Shown here one piece after another: positions 41,578-49,988 of a stretch of DNA of 64,000 nt. Below the pieces are notes generated by a model. The model saw only the letters and a list, made by a program, of their open reading frames with translations. It had not been told where the DNA came from and did no database searches. The translations under genes were made by a program, and so were the position numbers. This DNA is from Aeromicrobium phoceense (GTDB lineage: Bacteria > Actinomycetota > Actinomycetes > Propionibacteriales > Nocardioidaceae): contig NZ_JACEOG010000002.1 in the NCBI RefSeq assembly GCF_013868155.1, positions 310,001-374,000 on the forward strand, given 5' to 3'. Numbering within the stretch: position 1 is the stretch's first letter; the number at the start of each line of letters is the position of its first letter.

Positions 41578-42054
41578 ATGACGCGCGTGGTGTGCCCCGG
41601 CTCCTTCGACCCCATCACGAACGGCCATCTCGACATCATCGAGCGAGCCTCGTTCCTGTTCGACGAGGTCGTCGTGGTCGTGCTGGTGAACGAGAGCAAG
41701 GCGGGGCTCTTCCCGATCGAGCGCCGCATCGAGCTGATCGCGGAGGCGACCTCCGAGCTGGAGAACGTCACGCTCGACTCCTACGCCGGACTGCTCGTCG
41801 ACTACTGCGCGCAGAACGACGTCCAGGCCATCGTCAAGGGCCTGCGCGCCGTCTCGGACTTCGACTACGAGCTCCAGATGGCCCAGATGAACGGGAACCT
41901 GACGGGGATCGACACGGTCTTCATCCCCACCTCGCCGGACTACACGTTCATCGCGTCGAGCCTGGTCAAGGAGGTCGCTCGCCACGGCGGCGACGTCAAC
42001 GGCCTCGTGCCCAAGCACGTGATGAACGCCCTCGACGCGGCCTTCGGGCACTGA
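41578..42054 (+). CDS. coaD: Pantetheine-phosphate adenylyltransferase
   Basis: CoaD adenylates 4'-phosphopantetheine, the fourth step of CoA synthesis. The 158-residue protein has CPGSFDPITNGHLDII (the T/HxGH nucleotide motif), VKGLRAVSDFDYELQMAQMN, and the signature TSPDYTFIASSLVKEVARHGGDV. Length and motifs are canonical. It follows rsmD by one base. The next gene of the usual order, yceD, lies 1.4 kb away because dinB on the opposite strand intervenes. Confidence 0.96.
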   Translation: MTRVVCPGSFDPITNGHLDIIERASFLFDEVVVVVLVNESKAGLFPIERRIELIAEATSELENVTLDSYAGLLVDYCAQNDVQAIVKGLRAVSDFDYELQMAQMNGNLTGIDTVFIPTSPDYTFIASSLVKEVARHGGDVNGLVPKHVMNALDAAFGH

Positions 42055-42066
42055 CCCCCTGACCCG

Positions 42067-43257
42067 TCACTGCACGGGCGACCGAGGCTCCCAGCCGCGC
42101 CCGAGGTGACTCCCTCTCCGGACGGCGGCGTTCCCGAACCGCGCGGCGACGCGATCGAGGGTCTGGTCGAGCACGGGATCGGCCTCGTCGTCGAGCGGCA
42201 GCACGAGCTGGGCACCGTGGTCGTCGAGCCCCGACAGCGCGACGCCCACCAGCGTGATGCCGTCCCGCTCGATGTCGGCACGGCGCGACGTCAGCAGGGC
42301 GCGGGCGACCTCGGAGATCACCGAGGTGCTCTCGGTGGGCCGGGGGAGCGTGCGCGACGACGTGGAGCGACGGAAGTCACCGAACCGCAAGCGAATCGTG
42401 ACTGTCGCGGCGGTCCGGCCCGCCCGGCGCATGCGGCGCCCGACCTTGTCGCACAGCGCGAGCAGCGCGAGGTCGGCCTCGGCGAAGGAGGCGCGGCCCA
42501 GCGCGTGCTGCGCTCCGATCGACCGGCGTGAGGGGCCGGGCTCGACCCGGCGGGCGTCGTGCCCGTTCGCGAGCGCGTGAAGGTGGTGACCCGCGGCGCG
42601 TCCGACGATCGCGGACAGCTCGCCGGGGGTCAGCCGCGCGACGTCCGCCACCGTGCGCAGGCGGGCGGCGTGCAGCTTCGCCGCGGTGATGTCGCCCACG
42701 CCCCACAGCCGCTCGACGGGCAGTGCGTGCAGGAACTCCAGCTCGCCGTCGACCGGTACGACGAGCAGCCCGTCGGGCTTGGCGAGCGTGCTGGCGACCT
42801 TGGCGAGGTAGGGAGTGCGGGCGAGGCCCACGGAGATCGGCAGACCCGTCTCGTCCTGCACCCGGCGCCGCAGCTCGCGCGCGATCGGCAGGGCGGGGCC
42901 GCGTAGCCGGCGCAGCCCGGAGACGTCGAGGAACGCCTCGTCGATCGACAGCCCGCGGACGAGGGGAGTGGTGTCGCGGAAGATCGCGAAGACGGCCTTG
43001 CTGGCCGCGACGTACGCGTCGAATCGCGGCGGCACGACCACCGCCTCGGGGCACAGCCGCAGCGCCTGGCGGCCGCCCATGGCCGTGCGCACGCCCCGCG
43101 CCCGGGCCTCGTAGGAGCCCGACAGGACGACCCCACCGCCGACGATCACCGGGCGCCCGCGCAGGGACGGGTCGTCGCGCTGCTCCACCGACGCGTAGAA
43201 CGCGTCGAGGTCGGCGTGGAGGATCGACCCGAACCGGTCGTCGTCCTTGGCCTCCAT
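42067..43257 (-). CDS. dinB: DNA polymerase IV (Y family)
   Basis: The 396-residue protein is an apparently active Y-family polymerase for translesion synthesis: HADLDAFYASVEQRDDPSL and the catalytic GLSIDEAFLDVSGL are intact, unlike in the ImuB of this window. The helix-hairpin-helix segment LWGVGDITAAKLHA and the little-finger domain (TVTIRLRFGDF) follow, with a possible clamp-binding tail QLVLPLD. It lies convergent to coaD, 12 bases between stops, and divergent from yceD. No LexA box is visible upstream, so SOS control is unlikely. A longer upstream frame is antisense to yceD. Confidence 0.93.
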   Translation of the reverse strand: MEAKDDDRFGSILHADLDAFYASVEQRDDPSLRGRPVIVGGGVVLSGSYEARARGVRTAMGGRQALRLCPEAVVVPPRFDAYVAASKAVFAIFRDTTPLVRGLSIDEAFLDVSGLRRLRGPALPIARELRRRVQDETGLPISVGLARTPYLAKVASTLAKPDGLLVVPVDGELEFLHALPVERLWGVGDITAAKLHAARLRTVADVARLTPGELSAIVGRAAGHHLHALANGHDARRVEPGPSRRSIGAQHALGRASFAEADLALLALCDKVGRRMRRAGRTAATVTIRLRFGDFRRSTSSRTLPRPTESTSVISEVARALLTSRRADIERDGITLVGVALSGLDDHGAQLVLPLDDEADPVLDQTLDRVAARFGNAAVRRGSHLGRGWEPRSPVQ

Positions 43258-43367
43258 GGGGCCAGCGTCCCACCCGGGACCGACGCTTCCGGTGTCGCTT
43301 CTCCCGGCCGGTCCGCCATGATGAGGAGGTGACCGACACCGATTCGCCTCCCCGAGGCGCGGCGAGG

Positions 43368-43373
43368 TAGGAT
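43368..43373 (+). promoter_or_regulatory. Possible -10 element TAGGAT for yceD-rpmF-rnc
   Basis: TAGGAT lies 57 bases before the GTG of yceD in the 173-base gap between dinB and yceD. A TTGACG at 43373-43378 is an alternative -35. The choice is uncertain. Confidence 0.25.
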
Positions 43374-43430
43374 TGACGCTGGCCCGTTTGCTGGCCGTGG
43401 TTCTTCGGTGCACTCGATGAGGGGTTTGAC

Positions 43431-43949
43431 GTGGCTTCCCGACCGTTCGTGTTCGACACCCAGGTGTTGGGACGTCGACCCGGTACGGAGAAGTCGTACG
43501 ATCTCGTCCTCGAGGCACCTGCGGACCTCGGTCTTCCGGTCTTCGGTGTTCCCGAGGGCTCGCCCATCGGTCTGGAGCTTCGGCTCGAGGCAGTGATGGA
43601 CGGTGTTCTCGCCACCGGAACCGCCTCGGTCCACGCCGTCGGCGAGTGTGTGCGCTGCTTGAGGGACGTCGAAGAGGACTTCGACTGCGACTTCCAGGAG
43701 CTCTACCTCTACGAGGACGCGGGCGAGGACGAACTGGCCCTCGAGGACGAGTACCTTGACCTCGAGCCCGTCCTGCGGGACGCGGTGGTGCTCGCACTGC
43801 CGCACAACCCGTTGTGTGATCCGGACTGTCCGGGACTGTGCCCCGAGTGTGGGGCCCGGCTCGCGGACGATCCCGACCACACACACGGTGACGCGATCGA
43901 CCCGAGATGGTCGGCGCTGACCCACCTGACCGAACGACCTGAGGAGTAA
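43431..43949 (+). CDS. yceD: YceD/DUF177 family protein (23S rRNA accumulation)
   Basis: The 172-residue protein has the DUF177 zinc-site pattern: ECVRCLRDVEED in the middle and DPDCPGLCPECGARLADDPDH near the C-terminus. Bacterial YceD and plant DUF177A affect 23S rRNA processing, and the gene is almost always paired with rpmF, as here (two bases between). GTG at 43431 was chosen from the pattern RPFVFDTQVLGRRPGTEK. The region 80-115 is strongly acidic. Confidence 0.9.
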   Translation: MASRPFVFDTQVLGRRPGTEKSYDLVLEAPADLGLPVFGVPEGSPIGLELRLEAVMDGVLATGTASVHAVGECVRCLRDVEEDFDCDFQELYLYEDAGEDELALEDEYLDLEPVLRDAVVLALPHNPLCDPDCPGLCPECGARLADDPDHTHGDAIDPRWSALTHLTERPEE

Positions 43950-43951
43950 CC

Positions 43952-44137
43952 GTGGCCGTCCCGAAGCGGAAGATGTCGCGCAGCAACACCCGGCACCGCC
44001 GTTCTGCGTGGAAGACGACGGCTGTCGCCACCGTCGACTGCGCGAACCCGGCATGCAACGGCAGGGTGATTTCCCACCGTGCCTGCGCCGAGTGCGGCCA
44101 GTACGGCGCGCGCGGTGAGCGTCGTCAGGTCCTCTGA
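43952..44137 (+). CDS. rpmF: 50S ribosomal protein L32, zinc-ribbon form
   Basis: The 61-residue protein starts [20 protein letters not shown], the universal L32 N-terminus. Four cysteines in [11 protein letters not shown] and ACAECGQYG make it the zinc-binding form. It starts with GTG after CGACCTGAGGAG. It sits between yceD and rnc, the common actinobacterial order. The 23-base overlap with a possible upstream rnc start is noted under rnc. Confidence 0.96.
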   Translation: MAVPKRKMSRSNTRHRRSAWKTTAVATVDCANPACNGRVISHRACAECGQYGARGERRQVL

Positions 44138-44147
44138 CCTGCACGAC

Positions 44148-44879
44148 GTGCCCGAGCTCGCGGCACTGAGTGAGACGCTCGGGGTCCCTGATCTGGACCC
44201 CGAGCTCCTCACGCATGCCCTGACTCACCGGTCGTACTCCTACGAGAACGGCCAGATCCCGAACAACGAGCGCCTGGAGTTCCTCGGCGACTCGGTGCTC
44301 GGCCTCGTGGTCACCGAGACCCTGTTCCGTGGCCACCCCGACCTGCCCGAGGGCCAGCTGGCGAAGCTGCGCGCGGCGGTCGTCAGCGCGAAGGCCCTGG
44401 CGGAGGTCGCGCGCACCCTCGGCCTCGGCGACCACCTGCGTCTCGGTCGTGGCGAGGAGGCCTCGGGCGGCCGGAACAAGCCCTCGATCCTCTCCGACGC
44501 CATGGAGGCCGTGCTCGGCGCGGTCTTCGTCGAGTTCGGCATCGAGCGCGCCGCCGACGTCATCCACGCGATCTTCGACCCGGTGATCGCCGACGCCGCC
44601 CAGATGGGTGCCGGCCTCGACTGGAAGACCTCGCTGCAGGAGATCTCGGCGCTGCACGGACTCGGCGTGCCCGCCTACGTCCTCGAGGGCACCGGCCCCG
44701 ATCACGACAAGACGTTCACCGCCTCCGTCGTGCTGGGCGCCGAGCGCTTCGACGGCGGCACCGGCCGATCCAAGAAGGACGCCGAGCAGATGGTCGCCGA
44801 GATCGCGTGGCGTGCCATCAGCGAGCGTGCCGCCGCGGCCGCCCCAGCCCCGAGCCCCGACGGTGCCCGAGCTTCCTGA
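44148..44879 (+). CDS. rnc: Ribonuclease III
   Basis: RNase III cleaves double-stranded RNA in rRNA and mRNA processing. The 243-residue protein carries the signature [15 protein letters not shown] in the nuclease domain, the second catalytic site [12 protein letters not shown], and a C-terminal dsRNA-binding domain ([49 protein letters not shown]). Start choice is uncertain: GTG at 44148 avoids overlap with rpmF, but GTG at 44115 is in frame, overlaps rpmF by 23 bases and would add 11 residues. mutM overlaps the 3' end by 17 bases. Confidence 0.92.
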   Translation: MPELAALSETLGVPDLDPELLTHALTHRSYSYENGQIPNNERLEFLGDSVLGLVVTETLFRGHPDLPEGQLAKLRAAVVSAKALAEVARTLGLGDHLRLGRGEEASGGRNKPSILSDAMEAVLGAVFVEFGIERAADVIHAIFDPVIADAAQMGAGLDWKTSLQEISALHGLGVPAYVLEGTGPDHDKTFTASVVLGAERFDGGTGRSKKDAEQMVAEIAWRAISERAAAAAPAPSPDGARAS

Positions 44880-45708
44880 GGTCGAGGTCGTCCGGCGCGG
44901 CCTGGACGACCACGTGGTCGGGCGCACGATCACCGCGGTGGAGGTGCTCGACTCGCGTTCGGTGCGCCGGCACGGCCCCGGCCCCCCCGACTTCGTCGCC
45001 CGCCTCGTCTCCCGCCGGGTCGAGTCGGCCCACCGCCGCGGCAAGTACCTGTGGCTGGCGCTCGACGACGGCTCCAGCATCCTGACCCACCTCGGGATGA
45101 GCGGTCAGGCCCTCATCTCCGATCCCGACGCCCCGCCGCCGCGTCACCTGCGCATCACCTTCGACCTGGACGACGGACGTCAGCTGCGCTTCGCCGACCA
45201 GCGGATCTTCGGGGGCATGTCGGTCAGCGAGACCGATCCGCCCACCGAGATCGCCCACATCGCGCTCGACCCGCTGGATCCCGCGTTCGACGACGCGGCG
45301 TTCGTCGCCCGCCTGCGCCGCCGCCAGACCGGCGTGAAGCGCGCCCTGCTCGACCAGGGCCTGGTCTCTGGGGTGGGCAACATCTACGCCGACGAGGCGC
45401 TGTGGCGCACCCGCCTGCACTACGCGCGCAACACGAAGGGGCTGCGGATCGCCGAGGCCACCGAGCTCATCGGGCACGTGCGCGACGTGATGACGCTGGC
45501 GCTCGAGCAGGGCGGCACGTCGTTCGACGCGCTGTACGTGAACGTCAACGGGCAGAGCGGCTACTTCGACCGCTCGCTGAACGCCTACGGCCAGGAGGGC
45601 CGGCCCTGCGACCGCTGCGGCGACCTCATCGTGCGTGAGCCGTTCATGAACCGCTCGTCCTACCTGTGCCCCACGTGCCAGCCGCGGCCTCGCAACGGTC
45701 GCTGGTGA
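44863..45708 (+). CDS. mutM: Formamidopyrimidine-DNA glycosylase
   Basis: MutM excises 8-oxoguanine and formamidopyrimidines. The 281-residue protein begins [13 protein letters not shown], so the catalytic proline and glutamate come directly after the initiator, which fixes the GTG at 44863. It has the conserved HLGMSGQ, the helix-two-turn-helix [17 protein letters not shown] and the C-terminal zinc finger CDRCGDLI followed by YLCPTCQ. It overlaps rnc by 17 bases, an arrangement I recall from other actinobacteria. Confidence 0.95.
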   Translation: MPELPEVEVVRRGLDDHVVGRTITAVEVLDSRSVRRHGPGPPDFVARLVSRRVESAHRRGKYLWLALDDGSSILTHLGMSGQALISDPDAPPPRHLRITFDLDDGRQLRFADQRIFGGMSVSETDPPTEIAHIALDPLDPAFDDAAFVARLRRRQTGVKRALLDQGLVSGVGNIYADEALWRTRLHYARNTKGLRIAEATELIGHVRDVMTLALEQGGTSFDALYVNVNGQSGYFDRSLNAYGQEGRPCDRCGDLIVREPFMNRSSYLCPTCQPRPRNGRW

Positions 45709-45731
45709 GCCCCGGGATGCGCGCGGCTCGC

Positions 45732-45737
45732 TAGGGT
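45732..45737 (+). promoter_or_regulatory. -10 element TAGGGT of leaderless dgt
   Basis: TAGGGT ends six bases before the GTG at 45744. Confidence 0.5.
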
Positions 45738-45743
45738 GACCGC

Positions 45744-46952
45744 GTGGACCGGTACGGGAGCGAGGCGCGCGAGCGGGTCGTGCCCGAGCCGGCGAAGCGC
45801 TCGGGACGCACCTCGTTCGAGCGCGACCGTGCCCGGATCCTGCACTCCTCCGCACTGCGGCGCCTGGCCGGCAAGACCCAGGTGATGGGCGCCGGCACCG
45901 ACGACTTCGTCCGCAACCGGCTGACCCACTCGCTCGAGGTCGCCCAGGTCGCCCGCGAGCTGGGAAAGAGCCTGGGCTGCGGCCCCGAGATCGTCGACTC
46001 CGCCGCGCTGTCGCACGACCTCGGGCACCCGCCGTTCGGGCACAACGGCGAGACGGCGCTCAACGAGGTCGCCGCGTCGATCGGGGGCTTCGAGGGCAAC
46101 GCCCAGACGCTGCGGATCCTGTCGCGCCTCGAGGCCAAGACCTTCGACGCCAGGGGCCGCAGCGTGGGCCTCAACCTGGCCCGCGCGACGTTGTCTTCGT
46201 GCGTGAAGTACCCGTGGCGTCGCGGCGAGCGGGACACCCCGAAGTTCGGCGTCTACGAGGACGACCTGCGCGTGTTCGAGTGGCTGGACATGAAGGGCCG
46301 GCTGACGATGGAGGCGCAGGTCATGGACCTGTCGGACGACATCGCCTACTCGGTCCACGACGTGGAGGACGGGGTCGTCGGGAACTGGTTCAGCCTCGTC
46401 GGCGACCTCGACACGCCGGGCTCCTGGCGCGTGGCGCGTGACTGGTACGACGCGAGCGCCACCGACGACCGGCTCGACGCGGCGCTGGAGCGGCTGCGGG
46501 CACTGCCCGAGTGGCCGGCGTCGGCGTTCACGGCCGACCGGTCGTCCCAGGCGGTCCTCAAGAGCCTGACCAGCGCCCTCATCGGTCGGTTCGCCGGCGC
46601 CGCGTACGAGGCCACCGTGGAGCGATGGGGGACCGGTCCGCTCGTGCGCTACGAGGGCGAGCTCGAGGTGCCGCGCGACACCCTCGACGAGATCAACGTG
46701 CTCAAGTCACTGGCGGCGCACCACGTGATGCGGGCCGACCCGCGCGTGCGCGACCTCGCGCAGCAGCGCGACCTGCTGCACGGGCTCGTGGCCCACCTGC
46801 GACTCAAGGGCGAGGGCGAGCTGGAGCCGGAGTTCGCCACCGACTTCCGGGCCGCGGCGGACGACGCCCAGCGCCTGCGCGTGATCGTCGACCAGGTGGC
46901 CAGCCTCACCGATGCCTCGGCGCACGCGTGGGCGCGCCGGCTGCTGGGCTGA
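45744..46952 (+). CDS. dgt: Deoxyguanosinetriphosphate triphosphohydrolase-like HD protein
   Basis: The 402-residue HD-domain enzyme removes triphosphate from dNTPs. Its metal site is in NRLTHSLEVAQVAREL and SAALSHDLGHPPFGHNGE, the H...HD...D pattern of dNTPases; LSDDIAYSVHDVEDG supplies the last aspartate. RTSFERDRARILHSSALRRL is the typical N-terminal block. It precedes dnaG by 62 bases on the same strand, with a separate -10 for dnaG. Confidence 0.92.
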   Translation: MDRYGSEARERVVPEPAKRSGRTSFERDRARILHSSALRRLAGKTQVMGAGTDDFVRNRLTHSLEVAQVARELGKSLGCGPEIVDSAALSHDLGHPPFGHNGETALNEVAASIGGFEGNAQTLRILSRLEAKTFDARGRSVGLNLARATLSSCVKYPWRRGERDTPKFGVYEDDLRVFEWLDMKGRLTMEAQVMDLSDDIAYSVHDVEDGVVGNWFSLVGDLDTPGSWRVARDWYDASATDDRLDAALERLRALPEWPASAFTADRSSQAVLKSLTSALIGRFAGAAYEATVERWGTGPLVRYEGELEVPRDTLDEINVLKSLAAHHVMRADPRVRDLAQQRDLLHGLVAHLRLKGEGELEPEFATDFRAAADDAQRLRVIVDQVASLTDASAHAWARRLLG

Positions 46953-47002
46953 CCCCGGCCGCCGGGACGCCCGTATCCAGATCGGGCGTGGGTCGCAGCA
47001 CC

Positions 47003-47008
47003 TAGGAT
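47003..47008 (+). promoter_or_regulatory. -10 element TAGGAT of leaderless dnaG
   Basis: TAGGAT ends six bases before the ATG at 47015, with no ribosome binding site. Confidence 0.55.
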
Positions 47009-47014
47009 GACCTC

Positions 47015-48898
47015 ATGGCGCGCATCAAGGACGAGGACATCCAACTCGTCCGCGAGCGGGTCCGCATCGACGAGGTCGTCGAGCAGTACGTCACGCTGAA
47101 GAACGCGGGCGGCGGAGCCCGCAAGGGACTGTGCCCGTTCCACGACGAGAAGAGTCCGTCGTTCAACGTCCGCCCGGCCCAGGGCTTCTACCACTGCTTC
47201 GGCTGCTCCGCGGGCGGCGACGCCATCAAGTTCCTCATGGAGATCGAGGGTCTGTCCTTCGCGGAGTCGGTCGAGCGGCTGGCCGACAAGTACGGCATCC
47301 AGCTGCGCTACGAGGAGACCGGCGCCCCCACCGGGCCGCGGCGCGATCCCGGCCAGCGCCAGCGCCTCCTGCTGGCCCACAAGGCCGCCGAGCGGTTCTA
47401 CGCCGAGCAGCTGATGTCCTCGGGCGAGGCGGCCCCCGGTCGTCGCCTCCTGACCGATCGTGGCTTCGACCAGGCCGCGGCCGAGGTCTTCGGCATGGGC
47501 TGGGCGCCCAGGTCGGGGGAGGCGCTCGTGGCGCACCTGAAGGCCAAGGGCTTCGCCGAGGACGAGCTCATCGTCGGCGGGCTCGCCCGGCGATCGGCCC
47601 GCGGCCTCTACGACGCGTTCCAGGGCCGCCTGCTGTGGCCCATCAAGGAGATCTCGGGCGAGGTGATCGGCTTCGGCGCCCGGCGGATGTTCGACGACGA
47701 CTTCATGAAGGGCAAGTACGTCAACACGTCCGAGACCCCCCTCTACAAGAAGACGCAGGTCCTCTACGGGATCGACCTGGCCCGCGACCCGATCCGCAAG
47801 GAGAGTCAAGCCGTCGTCGTCGAGGGGTACACCGACGTGATGGCGTGCCACCAGGCCGGCGTGCTCACCGCGGTGGCCACGTGCGGCACGGCGTTCGGCG
47901 AGGGTCACGCCCGGGTGCTGCGGCGCCTCATGCTCGACCACGACGCCTTCCACGGGGAGGTGATCTTCACGTTCGACGGCGACGAGGCCGGCCAGCGGGC
48001 CGCGCTGAAGGCCTTCGAGGGCGACCAGGAGTTCGTCGGCCAGACCTACGCCGCGGTGGAGGAGCGGGGCATGGACCCGTGCGATCTGCGGCTCGCCGAC
48101 GGAGACGCGGCGGTCCGCGACCTCATCGGCGCGCGCATCCCGCTCTACCGCTTCGTGCTGGACAACACGCTCGAGCGGTACGACCTCGATCGCGGCGACC
48201 AGCGGATCGACGCCGTGCGCGAGGCGGTGCGCCTGGCCTCGGCGGTGCGCGACACCTCCAAGGTCGACGAGTTCCTGCGCGAGATCGCCAACCGCGTCGG
48301 GGTCGACATCGACCTCGTGCACTCCGAGCACCGCAAGGCGGCCGGCCAGAAGCCCGCCGCCGCCCGCGCTCCGCGCGGTCCCGCCGTGCCCGAGCCGCCG
48401 CGACCCGAGCCGACGGTGTTCGCCAGCTTCGGCGCGCCCCAGTTCGGCGACGAGCGCGAGGCGCTCAAGGCGCTCGCGCAGTACCCCCACGTGGCCCGCA
48501 CGGTCGCTGCCGACCTCACCGACGATGACTTCGTGCATCCCGTGGCTCGCGAGATCTGGCGTCACATGGTGGCGCAGGGGCTGCCCGAGCAGGCTGACTC
48601 CGGATGGCTGCCGGCGGTGGCCGACTCGCTGCCCGGCGACGACCTGCGCCGCGTGCTCGGCGTCGCGGCCGTCGAGCCGATGCACGCCTCCGAACAGGGT
48701 GCGGTCTCGGTGGTGCCCGCCGTCCTGGCCCGCCTCCAGGAGCTCTCGCTGGCCCGGCAGATCAGCGACGTGAAGTCGCGCCTGCAGCGCACCGAGCCCA
48801 CCGCGCCGGAGTACGCCGAGGTGTTCGGCCGGCTCGTCGAGCTCGAGCAGCGTCGCCGCAGCCTGCGCGAGCGCGCCCTCGGCGCCATGGCCCCCTGA
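47015..48898 (+). CDS. dnaG: DNA primase
   Basis: DnaG makes RNA primers for replication. The 627-residue protein has the N-terminal zinc finger CPFHDEKSPSFNV with FYHCFGCSAGGDAIKF, the catalytic core with a TOPRIM domain (VVVEGYTDVMACHQAGV, FTFDGDEAGQRA) and a C-terminal helicase-interaction domain after a Pro/Arg-rich linker near residue 450. It starts leaderless with ATG. Downstream lie a palindrome cluster and a sigma-like gene. Confidence 0.96.
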   Translation: MARIKDEDIQLVRERVRIDEVVEQYVTLKNAGGGARKGLCPFHDEKSPSFNVRPAQGFYHCFGCSAGGDAIKFLMEIEGLSFAESVERLADKYGIQLRYEETGAPTGPRRDPGQRQRLLLAHKAAERFYAEQLMSSGEAAPGRRLLTDRGFDQAAAEVFGMGWAPRSGEALVAHLKAKGFAEDELIVGGLARRSARGLYDAFQGRLLWPIKEISGEVIGFGARRMFDDDFMKGKYVNTSETPLYKKTQVLYGIDLARDPIRKESQAVVVEGYTDVMACHQAGVLTAVATCGTAFGEGHARVLRRLMLDHDAFHGEVIFTFDGDEAGQRAALKAFEGDQEFVGQTYAAVEERGMDPCDLRLADGDAAVRDLIGARIPLYRFVLDNTLERYDLDRGDQRIDAVREAVRLASAVRDTSKVDEFLREIANRVGVDIDLVHSEHRKAAGQKPAAARAPRGPAVPEPPRPEPTVFASFGAPQFGDEREALKALAQYPHVARTVAADLTDDDFVHPVAREIWRHMVAQGLPEQADSGWLPAVADSLPGDDLRRVLGVAAVEPMHASEQGAVSVVPAVLARLQELSLARQISDVKSRLQRTEPTAPEYAEVFGRLVELEQRRRSLRERALGAMAP

Positions 48899-48944
48899 GC
48901 GCCTGAGCACCTGAGCAGCGCGCGCCGCCGCGCCGATCCTCCGC

Positions 48945-49034
48945 GAGTGGCGCAGATTCGCCCGGCCGACCCATCGAGAGTGGCGCAGATTCGCCCGCCA
49001 CTCGCCGAGTGGCGGGCAACTTTGCGCCACTCGG
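48945..49034. repeat. Cluster of short direct and palindromic repeats after dnaG
   Basis: GAGTGGCGCAGATTCGCCCG occurs twice, exactly, at 48945-48964 and 48978-48997. GCCCGCCACTCG (48993-49004) and CGAGTGGCGGGC (49006-49017) form a perfect 25-base palindrome. CCGAGTGGCG (49005-49014) also pairs with CGCCACTCGG (49025-49034) over a 10-base loop. The palindromes overlap, so two hairpins compete. All share the core GAGTGGCG, which suggests a REP-like family. Confidence 0.75.
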
Positions 49035-49165
49035 CGTCGGGGGAGAGGGCGGGTCGGGGGCTCCAAGGCGTCGCGGTCGCACCGGCCCTGTGGGCGAGCG
49101 GTGCGTCGTCCACAGCGCGGCGCGCGCCCCTGTCGCGGGGGCGCCTTGACCGGGAGGTTGGGGTG

Positions 49166-49765
49166 GTGTCGCCCTTCGTGCTCCATGCCCTGGCCCAGGT
49201 CCCGATTCCCGCGGACGCCGAACGGATGCTGGCGCGCGCCGCCGCGGACGGTGACCGCGCCGCGCGCGAGGAGCTGATCTGCGCCGGGCTGCGCAACGTC
49301 GCCCTGCACGCGCTCCGGCTGGGGCACCGGGGCGAGCGCCTCGACGAGGCCGTGGCGGCCGGGGCCGAGGCCCTCATCCTGGCCGTCGACCGCTTCGATC
49401 CCGAACGCGGCACGCGCCTGTCGACCTACGCCTGGAGCTGGATCGCGCGGGCCATGACCCCCGACCGCGAGGCCCCCGCGGTCGAGCACCGCACCAGGTC
49501 CGTGGGCGGGAGCGACCTGCTCGACGAGCTTCCCGAGCACCTCGCCGCGGTGGCCGGTCTGCGGTACGGACTGCTGTGCGAGGACGGCGTCGGCCTCACC
49601 ATCGACGAGGTCGCCGCGCACCTCGGACTGACGCGCTGGCAGGTCCGCGATCGAGAGGGGAGGGCCCTTTCGCATCTGCGCGGACGACTTGCTAGAGTTG
49701 GTCGCCGTGCTCCTCTTGGGGAGCCGATCCCCCGTAGCTCAATTGGCAGAGCATTCGACTGTTAA
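49166..49765 (+). CDS. Short sigma-70-like factor whose frame ends inside tRNA-Asn
   Basis: The 199-residue protein has a region 2-like segment (DGDRAAREELICAGLRNVAL, VDRFDPERGTRLSTYAWSWIARAM, where STYAWSWI matches region 2.4). It ends in a region 4-like helix-turn-helix (GLTIDEVAAHLGLTRWQVRDREGRALSHLR); region 3 is missing. It could be a minimal sigma or a sigma-derived regulator. The GTG at 49166 (or 49163) follows GGGAGG. The frame has no stop before 49763, where the TAA falls in the anticodon loop of the tRNA-Asn gene. The last 12 codons are thus tRNA sequence. Confidence 0.6.
   Translation: MSPFVLHALAQVPIPADAERMLARAAADGDRAAREELICAGLRNVALHALRLGHRGERLDEAVAAGAEALILAVDRFDPERGTRLSTYAWSWIARAMTPDREAPAVEHRTRSVGGSDLLDELPEHLAAVAGLRYGLLCEDGVGLTIDEVAAHLGLTRWQVRDREGRALSHLRGRLARVGRRAPLGEPIPRSSIGRAFDC
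49690..49698 (+). promoter_or_regulatory. Extended -10 promoter of tRNA-Asn
   Basis: TG-C-TAGAGT (49690-49698) is an extended -10 element 30 bases before the mature tRNA. It lies inside the 3' part of the sigma-like reading frame. No good -35 is seen. Confidence 0.5.
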
Positions 49766-49800
49766 TCGAAGGGTTATTGGTTCGAGTCCAATCGGGGGAG
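49728..49800 (+). tRNA. tRNA-Asn (GTT)
   Basis: The cloverleaf is complete. The acceptor stem TCCCCCG pairs with CGGGGGA (49793-49799), the D stem GCTC with GAGC, and the anticodon stem TTCGA with TCGAA around CTGTTAA. The T arm ATTGG-TTCGAGT-CCAAT completes the fold, and the discriminator is G. Anticodon GTT is at 49761-49763. CCA is not encoded. A hairpin terminator follows. Confidence 0.95.
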
Positions 49801-49806
49801 CGCGCG

Positions 49807-49854
49807 AGGCCCGGTTCTCACTCTGATACGAGCGAGAACCGGGCCTTCTTCCTT
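49807..49854 (+). terminator. Terminator after tRNA-Asn
   Basis: AGGCCCGGTTCTC (49807-49819) pairs perfectly with GAGAACCGGGCCT (49834-49846). TCTTCCTT follows, making this the most canonical intrinsic terminator in the window. Confidence 0.85.
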
Positions 49855-49890
49855 GTCCGGGCGGGTCAACTTGTACGCTCGGACGGCGAC

Positions 49891-49967
49891 GGGGAGGTAG
49901 CTCAGCCGGTCAGAGCAGAGGACTCATAATCCTTGGGTCGTGGGTTCGAGCCCCACCCTCCCTACCA
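49891..49967 (+). tRNA. tRNA with CAT anticodon (elongator tRNA-Met, or tRNA-Ile2)
   Basis: The acceptor stem GGGGAGG pairs with CCTCCCT (49957-49963) with a G.T pair at 1:72. The D stem is GCTC/GAGC, the loop CTCATAA carries anticodon CAT, the T stem GTGGG pairs with CCCAC, and CCA is encoded (49965-49967). It lacks the unpaired 1:72 and other initiator features. CAT may mean elongator Met or a lysidine-modified Ile2, and sequence alone does not settle which. Confidence 0.88.
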
Positions 49968-49988
49968 AGGTTCGACAGGGCGCCGCCG

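Noticed and set aside
42067-44058. dinB frame extended to 663 residues
   Set aside because: The extension runs antisense through yceD and into rpmF; the ATG at 43257 gives a complete DinB.
48945-49034. CRISPR array
   Set aside because: Only two exact 20-base copies with a 13-base spacer, plus palindromes; there are no regular spacers and no cas genes.
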